Part shown: piece by piece, positions 1 to 8,281 of the stretch
Position numbering within the stretch: the stretch's first letter is position 1
How the letters are laid out: each line of letters opens with the position of its first letter
DNA from: Syntrophomonadaceae bacterium
GTDB lineage: Bacteria > Bacillota > Syntrophomonadia > Syntrophomonadales > Syntrophomonadaceae
Direction of reading: 5' to 3'
Assembly (NCBI GenBank): GCA_012511795.1
Contig: JAAZFJ010000147.1
Location: 1-35,877, forward strand
DNA: 35,877 bases
Translations under genes and position numbers: made by a program
The notes under the pieces: model-generated
Told to the model about the DNA's origin: nothing
The model's input: the letters and a program-made list of their open reading frames with translations, nothing else
The model's database searches: none

Positions 1-285
1 GATAACTTTTTTGTCAATGCCCTGGATCATACCCCTGTTGGAGGAACCATCAGGATAAAAATAGACGAGGATAAACTGGCACTATATAATAGCGGCAGCC
101 ATATTCCACAAGAAAAGCTGCAAGAAATCTGGCAGCCCTACAAAAAAGTTGATATGTCACGAGGCGATACAAAAGGTACAGGTCTTGGCCTTTCTATTGC
201 ACGGGGGATTCTGGAATCGCATAAATTTTCCTATGGTGCTGAAAATACTGTTGATGGTGTGACGTTTTGGTTTAATTTTGAGTAA
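1..285 (+). CDS. Sensor histidine kinase, C-terminal ATPase part (5' end outside window)
   Basis: Frame 1 is open from the first base to a TAA at 283-285 and encodes the end of a GHKL/HATPase_c domain. Visible boxes are an N box (DNFFVNALDHTP), a G1-like stretch (LYNSG) and a G2 box (KGTGLGLSIA), so this is the ATP-binding module that phosphorylates a histidine in a two-component sensor. The sensor and dimerisation parts, and any response-regulator partner, lie upstream of the window, so the stimulus cannot be inferred. The ORF track missed it because it has no start inside the window. Confidence 0.88.
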   Translation, partial: DNFFVNALDHTPVGGTIRIKIDEDKLALYNSGSHIPQEKLQEIWQPYKKVDMSRGDTKGTGLGLSIARGILESHKFSYGAENTVDGVTFWFNFE

Positions 286-310
286 ATTATTTCTTGAAAT
301 ATGGTGATAA

Positions 311-490
311 TATAAATCTGCTGCAAGTGATCAAAAGCGCCTAAGGCAGCCGGACAAAAATCCGATCGCACATTTTATAACAACATATATCAATAAATAT
401 GAGTCGGCTTCTGATGAAGGTATGAACTTGGCAATAAAATTTGTTCAGATGGAGCAGGAATTTATGAATGAGCTGTTGGTATATTTGTAA
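311..490 (+). pseudogene. Possible remnant ORF, no recognisable start
   Basis: A frame open from 311 to a TAA at 488-490 would encode about 59 residues, with a helix-like end (GMNLAIKFVQMEQEFMNELL). The only ATG in frame is at 422, without a clear ribosome binding site. The composition looks protein-like, but I do not recognise the family. It could be the tail of a decayed gene or chance. It sits in the 321-bp gap between the kinase fragment and the YyaL-type gene; apart from this and the terminator at 537-578 I see nothing in that gap. Confidence 0.2.
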
Positions 491-536
491 AACTTTTAAT
501 TATGCAATGAAAATTAAAATAACACTCAAGTAAAAT

Positions 537-578
537 AAAGGATACTATTTAAAATAGCAAGTAGTATCCTTTATTTTT
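537..578 (+). terminator. Intrinsic terminator, possibly bidirectional
   Basis: Perfect 11-bp inverted repeat AAAGGATACTA / TAGTATCCTTT (537-547 with 562-572), 14-nt loop, followed by ATTTTT. The A-rich 5' side could let it also work on the opposite strand. Confidence 0.75.
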
Positions 579-606
579 GGCGGGGAAATACTAATTCATT
601 ATACTG

Positions 607-2667
607 ATGAAAGTAGATGAAAAAATGACAAATTCTAAGGAAAAAGAATCTAATAACCTGGTAAACGAAAAATCCCCCTACCTCTTGCAGCACGCCCACA
701 ATCCTGTAAACTGGTATCCCTGGAATGAAGAAGCCTTTGCCAAAGCGCAAGAAGAGGATAAGCCTATATTTCTTTCTATAGGATATTCAACCTGTCATTG
801 GTGCCATGTAATGGAAAGAGAATCCTTTGAAGATGAGGAAGTGGCCGGATTATTAAATCAGAATTTTGTTTCTATAAAAGTTGATCGGGAGGAAAGGCCG
901 GATATCGATCACATTTATATGACTGTCTGCCGGGGGATGACCGGTCATGGGGGCTGGCCTTTGACCATCGTCATGACTCCTGAAAAAAAGCCTTTCTTTG
1001 CTGCTACCTACATTCCCAAAACAAGCCGGGGCGGTATGAACGGAATACTGGAACTCTTGCCGCGCATTGCTGGTTTATGGACAGAGAACCGTGAAGCGCT
1101 GGAGACTTCCGGTGAAAAAGTAACTGAGTGGCTTAAAGAGGCAGATAAAAGTGAAAGGCAAGCGGTCAACCCGAAAATTTTTGAAAAGGCTTATAAAAAC
1201 TTTTACCAGACTTTTGATGAGAAATACGGGGGATTTGGTCGGGAACCAAAGTTTCCTTCGCCCCATAATCTGATGTTTTTGCTGCGCTATTATCACCTGA
1301 CTGGAGACAAGAAGGCTCTTCATATGGTGGAACAGACCCTGGAAAAGATGTATCAGGGGGGAATGTATGATCATATCGGATTTGGCTTTGCCCGCTATTC
1401 GACAGACAGAGTATGGCTGGTTCCACACTTCGAAAAGATGCTCTATGATAATGCTCTCTTAGTCATTGCTTATCTGGAAACTTTTCAGATAGGTCAGCGA
1501 AACCGATTTGCCCGGGTAGCTGCAGAAGTATTAGATTATATTCTGCGCGATATGACTTCTGCTGAGGGCGGGTTTTATTCGGCAGAAGATGCTGATTCTG
1601 AAGGTGAAGAAGGAAAGTTTTATGTATGGGAGAAAGAAGAAATTTTATCGGCCTTAGGGCAGGAAAGTGGTAACCGGTTCTGTGAAATTTATGATATAAC
1701 TGACCGGGGAAATTTTGAGGGTAAAAATATTCCTAATCTTATAAAGTCACAAGCTGATGAAAATACTCGGGCCGATATTGAAGAATCCAGGAAGAAGCTT
1801 TTTTCCTACCGGGAAGTCAGAATACATCCTTACAAAGATGACAAAATACTTAGTGGCTGGAATGCTTTGATGATAGCAGCTTTGGCTAAAGCTTATGCTG
1901 TGCTGCAAAATCCTCGCTATCTTGATGCTGCTATGAAGGCCTTGGATTTTATTATGACCAAAATGCGCCGTCCGGATGGAAGACTGCTGGCCCGTTACCG
2001 GCAGGGAGAGGCACTATACCCGGCTTATGCTGCCGATTATAGTTATTTCATATGGGCATTAATTGAGTTATATGAAGCAACTTATGACAGCAATTTCTTA
2101 AAGACTGCAATAGAGTTCAATGATGAGATGCTGAAATACTGCTGGGACCAGGAAAATGGCGGTCTATTCTTTTACGGCAAAGATGGCGAGGAACTTTTGA
2201 CCCGCCCGAAAGAGGCCTATGATGGTGCCATGCCATCTGCTAATTCAGTGGCAACGCTGAACTTTCTGCGTTTGAGCAAATTAACCGGGGATAGCAGATT
2301 GGAAGAGATAGCACATGAGCAGCTGCAAGTATTTGGAGAAAGAATTAATGCACAGCCCACCGCTCACGCATTCTTTTTGTCTGCAGCTATGTTTGCCTTA
2401 AAACCCACCAGGGAAATAGTGATTACAGGTGAGATGAATGAAGAAGAGACTGCCCATATGCTAAAGGTGGTCAGAGAAAAATATATGCCGGATACCATCA
2501 CTGTTTTTAAACCGGGAGATGATGGTGAATCAATTATAGAATTAGCTCCTTATCTGAAGGATATGTCAATGGTTGAGAACAAGACCACTGCCTATATATG
2601 TGAGAACTATGCCTGCCAAAAGCCTATTACTCAAATTGAGGAATTTGATAGCAGGATCAATAATTAA
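607..2667 (+). CDS. Thioredoxin-domain protein, YyaL/DUF255 (SPATA20) family
   Basis: At 686 aa the protein has the usual length of the YyaL/SPATA20 family. The first ~170 residues form a thioredoxin-like domain with an active-site-type CHWC motif (Cys63 and Cys66) in the family block [14 protein letters not shown]. The rest resembles an alpha/alpha six-barrel of the N-acylglucosamine 2-epimerase/glycosidase type (for example [27 protein letters not shown]). The biochemical role of the family is not settled; it is probably a cytosolic redox or carbohydrate-related protein. No signal peptide is seen. The start is uncertain: ATG 607 and ATG 625 both lack a strong ribosome binding site. It is flanked by a terminator upstream and the zinc-transporter promoter downstream, so it appears to be monocistronic. 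Confidence 0.9.
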   Translation: MKVDEKMTNSKEKESNNLVNEKSPYLLQHAHNPVNWYPWNEEAFAKAQEEDKPIFLSIGYSTCHWCHVMERESFEDEEVAGLLNQNFVSIKVDREERPDIDHIYMTVCRGMTGHGGWPLTIVMTPEKKPFFAATYIPKTSRGGMNGILELLPRIAGLWTENREALETSGEKVTEWLKEADKSERQAVNPKIFEKAYKNFYQTFDEKYGGFGREPKFPSPHNLMFLLRYYHLTGDKKALHMVEQTLEKMYQGGMYDHIGFGFARYSTDRVWLVPHFEKMLYDNALLVIAYLETFQIGQRNRFARVAAEVLDYILRDMTSAEGGFYSAEDADSEGEEGKFYVWEKEEILSALGQESGNRFCEIYDITDRGNFEGKNIPNLIKSQADENTRADIEESRKKLFSYREVRIHPYKDDKILSGWNALMIAALAKAYAVLQNPRYLDAAMKALDFIMTKMRRPDGRLLARYRQGEALYPAYAADYSYFIWALIELYEATYDSNFLKTAIEFNDEMLKYCWDQENGGLFFYGKDGEELLTRPKEAYDGAMPSANSVATLNFLRLSKLTGDSRLEEIAHEQLQVFGERINAQPTAHAFFLSAAMFALKPTREIVITGEMNEEETAHMLKVVREKYMPDTITVFKPGDDGESIIELAPYLKDMSMVENKTTAYICENYACQKPITQIEEFDSRINN

Positions 2668-2690
2668 TACCAGGAGCTGAGTAAAAACAA

Positions 2691-2721
2691 TTGTTTCGCA
2701 AGTAATCGAATAGGTTATAAT
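2691..2721 (+). promoter_or_regulatory. Putative promoter of metal ABC transporter operon
   Basis: A perfect TATAAT at 2716-2721 lies 32 bp before the lipoprotein start. The best -35 is TTGTTT at 2691-2696, with a long 19-bp spacer. I saw no convincing Zur or MntR operator. Confidence 0.45.
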
Positions 2722-2752
2722 ACAAATATTAGAAATACCGAGGGAGAGAACA

Positions 2753-3628
2753 ATGCGAAGTAAGGTCATTTCATGGTTGTTAGTTTTCATTATGACATCA
2801 GCCCTGACTGGATGCAGCACTACAGCGGAAAAAAACGGAGTGGAAGTGAACACGGTCAAACCGGTGAAGGTTTTGGTAAGTATTTTGCCCCAGGCTGATT
2901 TTGTAGGCAGTATTGGCGGCGAAAAGGTGGAGGTCACTGTTTTGATACCTCCTGGAGCCAATCCGGAGGATTATGAAATGAGCCCCCGGCAGATCCAGAA
3001 AATCAGTGAGGCAGATATGTATATTACAGTGGGAAACATTCCTTTCGAGGAAATCAATATGGAGCGTATAAAATCAGCTAACCCTGACATGAGTATCATA
3101 AGTTTCAATGAAAAGCATGACGAAAATACAGAAGCACATAAGCATGATCCGCATGTCTGGCTGTCACCCAGGTTAGTTATGGAGCAAGCTGAAATAATCT
3201 GTAAAGAGCTCAGTCTGATTGATTCTGCTAATGAGACGTTTTATCTTAAAAACAAAAATGCTTATATCTCTGAGCTGGAAAGACTGGATATTGAAATAAA
3301 AGAACTTCTGGCAGACAGGCAAAGGGATCATTTTTTGGTTTATCATCCGGCCTGGGGTTATTTTGCGGAAGATTATGGTTTGGTTGAAATAGCTGTTGAA
3401 AAAGATGGGAAAGAGCCAACAGCTGGTGAGATGGCTAGAATAATCGAAGAAGCGGAGTCCAGAGGTATAAAGGAAGTGCTGGTATCACCCCAGCACAGTA
3501 CCCGCAGTGCAGAAACCATTGCTAAACAAATGGGGGGAGAAATAAAAGTTGTTGACCCCCTGCCGGGAAATTATATCGAAGGAATGCGAGAAGCTGCCTA
3601 TACTTTCAAAGAGGTCTTGAATGATTAG
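2753..3628 (+). CDS. znuA: Metal (probably zinc) ABC transporter substrate-binding lipoprotein, ZnuA/TroA family
   Basis: 291 aa. The N terminus is a lipoprotein signal: basic start, hydrophobic stretch, then lipobox LTGC with Cys at about residue 21, so the mature protein should be anchored outside the membrane. Cluster A-I family features are the N-terminal segment SILPQADFVGSIGG, a short His-rich region (HDENTEAHKHDPHVW) containing the HVW metal ligand, and the later YHPAWGYFAEDYGL and SPQHSTRSAETIA blocks. The family delivers Zn(II) or Mn(II) to the permease; the His-rich loop favours zinc but does not prove it. It is the first gene of a three-gene operon and its end overlaps the ATPase ORF. 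The gene symbol is by family analogy. Confidence 0.9.
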   Translation: MRSKVISWLLVFIMTSALTGCSTTAEKNGVEVNTVKPVKVLVSILPQADFVGSIGGEKVEVTVLIPPGANPEDYEMSPRQIQKISEADMYITVGNIPFEEINMERIKSANPDMSIISFNEKHDENTEAHKHDPHVWLSPRLVMEQAEIICKELSLIDSANETFYLKNKNAYISELERLDIEIKELLADRQRDHFLVYHPAWGYFAEDYGLVEIAVEKDGKEPTAGEMARIIEEAESRGIKEVLVSPQHSTRSAETIAKQMGGEIKVVDPLPGNYIEGMREAAYTFKEVLND

Positions 3629-3638
3629 GAGGACTAGT

Positions 3639-4427
3639 TTGCCGTACGCTTGTGAAAATATAATTGAAAATAAAGTAATCGAAATCAATGACCTGTCTGT
3701 CAGCATCAATGGGATGTCTGTTTTAGACAACATTAATTTGACCGTGTTTGACCGTGATTTTTTAGGTATCATAGGCCCCAATGGAGGAGGAAAAACAACT
3801 CTGCTTAGAACCATGCTGGGCTTAATCAATCCCGATCATGGAACGGTCTTAATTATGGGAAAGCCACTGAGGCAGAGCCGTCATTTAATAAGCTATGTTC
3901 CTCAATATGCTACGTTTGACAGAACTTTTCCGATTAGCGTATGGGAAGTTGTTTTGATGGGGCGTCTTGGGCAAAAGATTGGTCGAAGCTATTCAAAGGA
4001 AGATCACTACATTGCTCTTGAAGCATTAGAGCGGGTGGAAATGGAAAAACTTAAAAATCGTCAGATCGGGCAGTTGTCCGGAGGAGAGCGACAGCGGGTA
4101 TTAGTGGCAAGGGCAATTGCTGCCAAACCTAAGATTCTTCTGTTGGATGAACCAACTGCTTCAGTTGACAGCAGATTTGAAGCAGGATTTTACGATATAA
4201 TGCAAGATCTAAACAAGGAGATAACAATTATCCTGGTATCCCATGATATCAGTGCTGTTTCAGCTTATGTAAAAACTATTGCCTGTTTGAATCAGCAATT
4301 GTTTTACCAGCACGCCAAGGAACTAACTGAAGAAATGATAGAACATGCATATCATTGCCCGGTTCATCTCATCGCTCATGGAATTCCCCATCGGGTACTG
4401 GCACCACATGACGGGGTGGTGGGATAA
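3639..4427 (+). CDS. znuC: Metal ABC transporter ATP-binding protein, ZnuC type
   Basis: Cytoplasmic ATPase that powers the metal importer. Walker A GPNGGGKTT (about residue 46), signature LSGGERQR, Walker B ILLLDEPTA and the H-loop VSHD are all present. The ORF track begins at ATG 3621, inside the lipoprotein gene and before the ribosome binding site. I place the start at TTG 3639 because AGGAGGA at 3627-3633 sits just ahead of it, giving 262 aa. The stop overlaps the permease ATG by one base (TAATG), so the two are translationally coupled. Confidence 0.93.
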   Translation: MPYACENIIENKVIEINDLSVSINGMSVLDNINLTVFDRDFLGIIGPNGGGKTTLLRTMLGLINPDHGTVLIMGKPLRQSRHLISYVPQYATFDRTFPISVWEVVLMGRLGQKIGRSYSKEDHYIALEALERVEMEKLKNRQIGQLSGGERQRVLVARAIAAKPKILLLDEPTASVDSRFEAGFYDIMQDLNKEITIILVSHDISAVSAYVKTIACLNQQLFYQHAKELTEEMIEHAYHCPVHLIAHGIPHRVLAPHDGVVG

Positions 4428-5266
4428 TGGATATTTTAAGCTATGAATTTATCCGCAATGCTTTGATCGTTGGCTCACTGGCTTCAATATCCTGCGGGAT
4501 CATCGGTACCTATGTAGTAATAAAAAGAATCGTTTTTATAAGCGGGGGCATATCACATACGGCCTATGGCGGAATCGGGCTGGGTTATTTTCTGGGAATC
4601 AATCCCATGATAGGGGCGCTGGGATTTACAATTTTAGCAGCTTTAGGAATGGGGATCGTCAGTCATAAGTCAGCCCAGCGCAGTGATACATTAATAGGTG
4701 TCATGTGGGCTGTTGGAATGGCTTTGGGAATTATATTTGTCAGTTTGTCTCCTGGCTATACTACTGATTTAATGAGTTACCTGTTTGGCAATATCCTGTT
4801 AGTGCCCACAAGTGACATCTGGCTATTATTAATTTTAAATATTATCATTTTAATTACGGTTTTTGCCTTCTATGAGGAATTTAAAGCAGTCGCTTTTGAT
4901 GAAGAGTTTGCAGAAGCTTCAGGCTTAAATGTTAAGCTGTTAAATCTAATATTATTAGTTATGATTGCCCTTACAGTAGTTGTCTTGATCAGAGCGGTAG
5001 GGATCATACTGGTGATTGCATTACTTACCATACCTGCTGCTACGGCGGGTAGATTTACCAGCAAACTTTTAAATATGATGATTGTGGCGATTATCTTAGG
5101 GATGCTTTTTACCAGCGGCGGTTTATATATGTCCTATATATTTGACCTGCCTTCCGGGGCAACCATCATTTTATTGGCCGGACTGGTATTCTTTGCTGTA
5201 TCTTATGGTTTTCACCGGCAGGAAAAAAAAGCAGTGAGGGAAGAAATAAAACTTCCATTTGATTAA
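4427..5266 (+). CDS. znuB: Metal ABC transporter permease, ZnuB type
   Basis: 279 aa, strongly hydrophobic with about eight membrane segments, typical of the ABC-3 family of zinc/manganese permeases. Family blocks include SGGISHTAYGGIGLGY near the N terminus and ALLTIPAATAGRFT in the second half, the usual landmark of this family. It forms the membrane channel for the lipoprotein and ATPase encoded just upstream. ATG 4427 overlaps the ATPase stop. A terminator follows about 45 bp downstream, closing the operon. Confidence 0.93.
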   Translation: MDILSYEFIRNALIVGSLASISCGIIGTYVVIKRIVFISGGISHTAYGGIGLGYFLGINPMIGALGFTILAALGMGIVSHKSAQRSDTLIGVMWAVGMALGIIFVSLSPGYTTDLMSYLFGNILLVPTSDIWLLLILNIIILITVFAFYEEFKAVAFDEEFAEASGLNVKLLNLILLVMIALTVVVLIRAVGIILVIALLTIPAATAGRFTSKLLNMMIVAIILGMLFTSGGLYMSYIFDLPSGATIILLAGLVFFAVSYGFHRQEKKAVREEIKLPFD

Positions 5267-5312
5267 ATTGAATCTTTTTCAGCTATTTTAGATAATTAAG
5301 ACTTATAAAAGA

Positions 5313-5346
5313 AATCTCGTGATGATTTATCCGAGGTTTTTTGTTA
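5313..5346 (+). terminator. Intrinsic terminator after metal ABC operon
   Basis: Seven-pair stem AATCTCG / CGAGGTT (5313-5319 with 5332-5338, one G-T pair), 12-nt loop, followed by a T-rich run (TTTTTTGTTATTTT). Confidence 0.6.
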
Positions 5347-5401
5347 TTTTAAATTCATTTTCGGGAATCATATTAAAGATAAAAAATCAGGAGGTTTAAA
5401 T

Positions 5402-6358
5402 GTGAGGAAAAAAATCATTCTTTTTTTTATTATAATAGCATTCCTTTTCTTTCATCAGGCAGCTATTGCTGCAACCGCAGAAAAACAAAATGAACCGTTC
5501 TTATCGGCTTACCCTATTGACAATACTGACTTTCCTGTACTCTATTTAAATGAACCACAACTGCATGGCGAAGCAGTGTGGATGCTGCAGGCGCGTTTGC
5601 GGGAATTGGGATATGACCTTGCCGTTAATGGCATATATTCCGGAGAAACCTGTAATATGGTCAGAATGTTTCATAATGCCCAGGGCATGTCTGACAGTAC
5701 CGTGGTAACCAGAGAAACCTGGCAAAAATTAATGCTGGAGGAGCCTTCGCTGAGTGTTTCTGCCGGAGAAAAACCTTCCGGCCGGTTACTGATCGTAATC
5801 GATGTGACAACACGCAAGCTTACTCTTTATGAAAATGATAAACCTATAAGGGAATATCCTGTTGCAGTTGGTAAAAGCAAGACTCCCTCACCCCTGGGAG
5901 AATGGAAAATTGTTCATAAATCCCTTAATTGGGGGAATGGATTCGGTACCCGCTGGATGGGTCTCAATGTTCCCTGGGGGATATACGGGATTCACGGAAC
6001 CAATAAACCCGGTTCCATAGGCAGTTATGCTTCCCATGGCTGCATCCGCATGTTCAATAAACAGGTGGAGGAACTTTATCCCCTTGTATCAGAAGGTACG
6101 CGGGTACGTATCGTAGAGGAAGGACAGATTTTTCCCCAAAATTTTACGCCGGTAAAATTAAAGAAAAAAGACAGCGGCCAAAGGGTTGTCTATGTACAGA
6201 GCAGGTTAAAAGAGCTTGGCTTTGAATTTGATCACGCAGATGGGAGATTTGGCAATATGACTGAATTGGCGGTGAAATATTTTCAGGTTTGGCATGGTCT
6301 GCCTGTTACAGGTGAATTGGATGAAGCAACTTATCGTGCCATGGGGATGATCGAGTAA
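5402..6358 (+). CDS. L,D-transpeptidase (YkuD) flanked by two peptidoglycan-binding domains
   Basis: 318 aa with an N-terminal signal peptide (MRKKIILFFIIIAFLFFHQAAIA), so it is exported. Order of parts: a peptidoglycan-binding repeat (about 50-112, MLQARLRELGYDLAVNGIYSGET), the YkuD catalytic domain (about 127-235) with His198 and the SHGCIRM motif (Cys214 the predicted nucleophile), then a second peptidoglycan-binding repeat (about 245-315). The family makes 3-3 cross-links in peptidoglycan or attaches proteins to it; in endospore formers such enzymes often act in the spore or cell envelope. The start is GTG 5402 with AGGAGG at 5390-5395; the overlapping ATG would meet TGA at once. It converges with the regulator gene, with only 5 bp between the stops. 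Confidence 0.93.
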   Translation: MRKKIILFFIIIAFLFFHQAAIAATAEKQNEPFLSAYPIDNTDFPVLYLNEPQLHGEAVWMLQARLRELGYDLAVNGIYSGETCNMVRMFHNAQGMSDSTVVTRETWQKLMLEEPSLSVSAGEKPSGRLLIVIDVTTRKLTLYENDKPIREYPVAVGKSKTPSPLGEWKIVHKSLNWGNGFGTRWMGLNVPWGIYGIHGTNKPGSIGSYASHGCIRMFNKQVEELYPLVSEGTRVRIVEEGQIFPQNFTPVKLKKKDSGQRVVYVQSRLKELGFEFDHADGRFGNMTELAVKYFQVWHGLPVTGELDEATYRAMGMIE

Positions 6359-6363
6359 AGAAA

Positions 6364-7080
6364 TCAGTCTGCAACAGCAGATAAAATAGAAGCAATACCC
6401 GCTTCGATATTATTGATATGTTCAAGCATTCTGGTTCTGGCTAATTCAGAATCCTTACTGCGGATGGCATTTAAAATAGCTTCATGTTCATTGATGATCT
6501 GCGCTCCATGGTTACCGCTGGCATATAAATGTTCACGGTCATGGCGAAAGGTGTGATGCATTAAATCAGCAACTGTATTCATAATTCTAAGCAAGATGCT
6601 ATTGGTAGTTGCTTCGGCAATGGCATAATGAAACTTTAAGTCAAAGGAAACAGCTTCCTGTACAGTGTCAGCTTTTTTCATCTGCTGCAGAATGTCAGCA
6701 ATTTTTACCAGTTGTTCTTCAGTAGCCCTTTGCGCTGCTAATGCTGCACTTTCAGTTTCAAGGACCCGCCGCACTTCCATCAATTGATTGCCGGGGTTTC
6801 TTTCTACGGTCAGGACCAGAAATAATGGCCAGAAGGTTTCAGCCATACTGGTTTCTCTGACAAAGGTACCTTCCCCAGGCCTGATATCCAGAATGCCTAT
6901 GGCTTCCAGTGCGGTGAGAGCTTCCCGGACTGAAGTCCTGCTGACACCCAGTGAATCAGACATCTCTCTTTCCGAAGGAAGTTTATCACCAGGTTTTAGC
7001 TCACCGGTACTGATCATTTCCTTTAGCTGTTCAACGATTTCTTCATAGATTTTTTTGGGCTTGATCGGTTGAAAACTCAT
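6364..7080 (-). CDS. GntR-family transcriptional regulator, FadR subfamily
   Basis: Winged-helix DNA-binding domain at the N terminus (LPSEREMSDSLGVSRTSVREALTALEAIGILDIRPGEGTFV), followed by an all-helical FCD ligand domain (MEVRRVLETESAALAA, DLKFHYAIAEATTN, EHEAILNAIRS). The conserved Asp and His residues of FCD metal/ligand sites appear in DLKFH and NEHEAI. I start at ATG 7080 (MSFQPIKP), preceded by AGGA, rather than at the upstream ORF start at 7161; this gives 238 aa. It lies last in a co-directional row behind the oxidoreductase genes, so it probably senses a carboxylic or 2-oxo acid and controls that operon. The TGGTCTGACCA palindrome upstream of the operon fits a FadR-type site. The ligand is unknown. 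Confidence 0.9.
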   Translation of the reverse strand: MSFQPIKPKKIYEEIVEQLKEMISTGELKPGDKLPSEREMSDSLGVSRTSVREALTALEAIGILDIRPGEGTFVRETSMAETFWPLFLVLTVERNPGNQLMEVRRVLETESAALAAQRATEEQLVKIADILQQMKKADTVQEAVSFDLKFHYAIAEATTNSILLRIMNTVADLMHHTFRHDREHLYASGNHGAQIINEHEAILNAIRSKDSELARTRMLEHINNIEAGIASILSAVAD

Positions 7081-7210
7081 TGACTTTTTTCCTGCTTTCC
7101 AAGAAAGTATCCAACCACATTTTACTTTAATCAAGTATGAATTGTAAAACAGTTTAGCCAAAAACGGCAGATTTTACTTTTAATTCTGACCGATCAACTT
7201 TGAGTAATTA

Positions 7211-8149
7211 CTAAGTTGTAATTTTCGCCCGTTCTCGCATGAAAGCGATCTCGCAATCGATATCTGCTTGCATTTCAGCGATGCGGCTTTCCGCTGCTGC
7301 GCTTTTAAACAGGCGGGTGAAACGTCCCTGCCGCATTACGTATTCATTTACCGGCTCAGCTTCTCTTTTACCGCTGATGATAAGTGAACTGGGACTGTTA
7401 AAGCTGATCCTGCCATTTTCAGCTTCCCATAACAGCCACGCACCGCTGCGTACAGCCATACGACTCATCTTCACGGTTTCGGGCATATCAAACTGCCAGC
7501 CCAAATAGCAAGGGGCAAGGATCTCGATGTATTTCATACCGGGGATGCTCTTGGCCTTTATAACTTTGTCATACAAATCGCCCGGATAAGCTACGGTAGC
7601 AGTAGCTACATAGGGAATATTGTGCTCCAGCATCAGCCGGGTCATATTTTTTTTGGGCTGGCGCTTGCCGGTAGGGGTAGTAGTGGTAAAACTGCCCCGG
7701 GGGGTGGCACCGCTGCGTTGCACGCCGGTGTTGCTGTAGGCTTCATTGTTATAACAAAAGTGAATCATGTTATCGTTGCGTTCGGCAGCGGCTGAAAGTG
7801 CCTGAAAGCCAATGTCATAGGTGCCGCCATCACCAACCCAGCTGAATACAGTAGGCAGTTCTCCCTGCAGGCGGCCCTTTTCCTTCATAATTTCAAGGGC
7901 GTGGGTGATACCGGAGGCGGAAGAGCCGGCGGTGGCAAAGGTAACATTAATACAGGGCCAGTTGTAAGCCAGTTTGGGGGTCATGCCCATACTGGCTACA
8001 GCGCAGGAGGGGGTCAAGAGCATGATGGCGTTTGGTCCCAAAGCCTTACCCACGATACGCAGGGCCATTGTGGACGGGCAGCCTCCGCAAGCCCCATTAC
8101 CGCTTAATACCTGTTCAAAATCAGGTAGCTTTTTTATACTGGTAGTCAT
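7211..8149 (-). CDS. porB: 2-oxoacid:ferredoxin oxidoreductase beta subunit (thiamine diphosphate domain)
   Basis: 312 aa. It carries the thiamine diphosphate/Mg motif GDGGTYDIG...N and the family stretch CYNNEAYSNTGVQRSGATP. Cysteines for the 4Fe-4S cluster are present: CGGC near residue 21, SCAV near 49, and a later APCYLGW. With the alpha, gamma and delta subunits it would oxidatively decarboxylate a 2-oxoacid to acyl-CoA, CO2 and reduced ferredoxin. The sequence looks close to pyruvate or branched-chain oxoacid enzymes; I cannot decide the substrate, so the symbol is provisional. It is 132 bp away from the alpha gene, an unusually wide gap for this complex, and that gap holds a foldable inverted repeat. 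Confidence 0.9.
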   Translation of the reverse strand: MTTSIKKLPDFEQVLSGNGACGGCPSTMALRIVGKALGPNAIMLLTPSCAVASMGMTPKLAYNWPCINVTFATAGSSASGITHALEIMKEKGRLQGELPTVFSWVGDGGTYDIGFQALSAAAERNDNMIHFCYNNEAYSNTGVQRSGATPRGSFTTTTPTGKRQPKKNMTRLMLEHNIPYVATATVAYPGDLYDKVIKAKSIPGMKYIEILAPCYLGWQFDMPETVKMSRMAVRSGAWLLWEAENGRISFNSPSSLIISGKREAEPVNEYVMRQGRFTRLFKSAAAESRIAEMQADIDCEIAFMRERAKITT

Positions 8150-8193
8150 ATTTCATCCATTCCTTTCATGGTCTATGCTTTTATATATTTAGA

Positions 8194-8243
8194 AAAGACT
8201 TTTTGGTTGCCCCCTTAGGCATAAGGTTGTACCGATAGTCTTT
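8194..8243 (-). repeat. Nested inverted repeat between alpha and beta subunit genes
   Basis: Three nested arms pair in series: AAAGACT/AGTCTTT (8194-8200 with 8237-8243), GGT/ACC (8205-8207 with 8231-8233) and CCTTA/TAAGG (8213-8217 with 8222-8226). The transcript of the minus-strand operon could fold here into a ~50-nt irregular hairpin. There is no long T-run after it, so it is not a classical terminator. I do not recognise it as a known riboswitch. Confidence 0.45.
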
Positions 8244-8281
8244 GCATCCAGCGCATAAAGCTTTTAGACAAGAAAAATTTT

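Noticed and set aside
2566-2961. 131-aa minus-strand ORF over the znuA start
   Set aside because: Antisense frame overlapping the promoter and lipoprotein signal of a well-supported gene.
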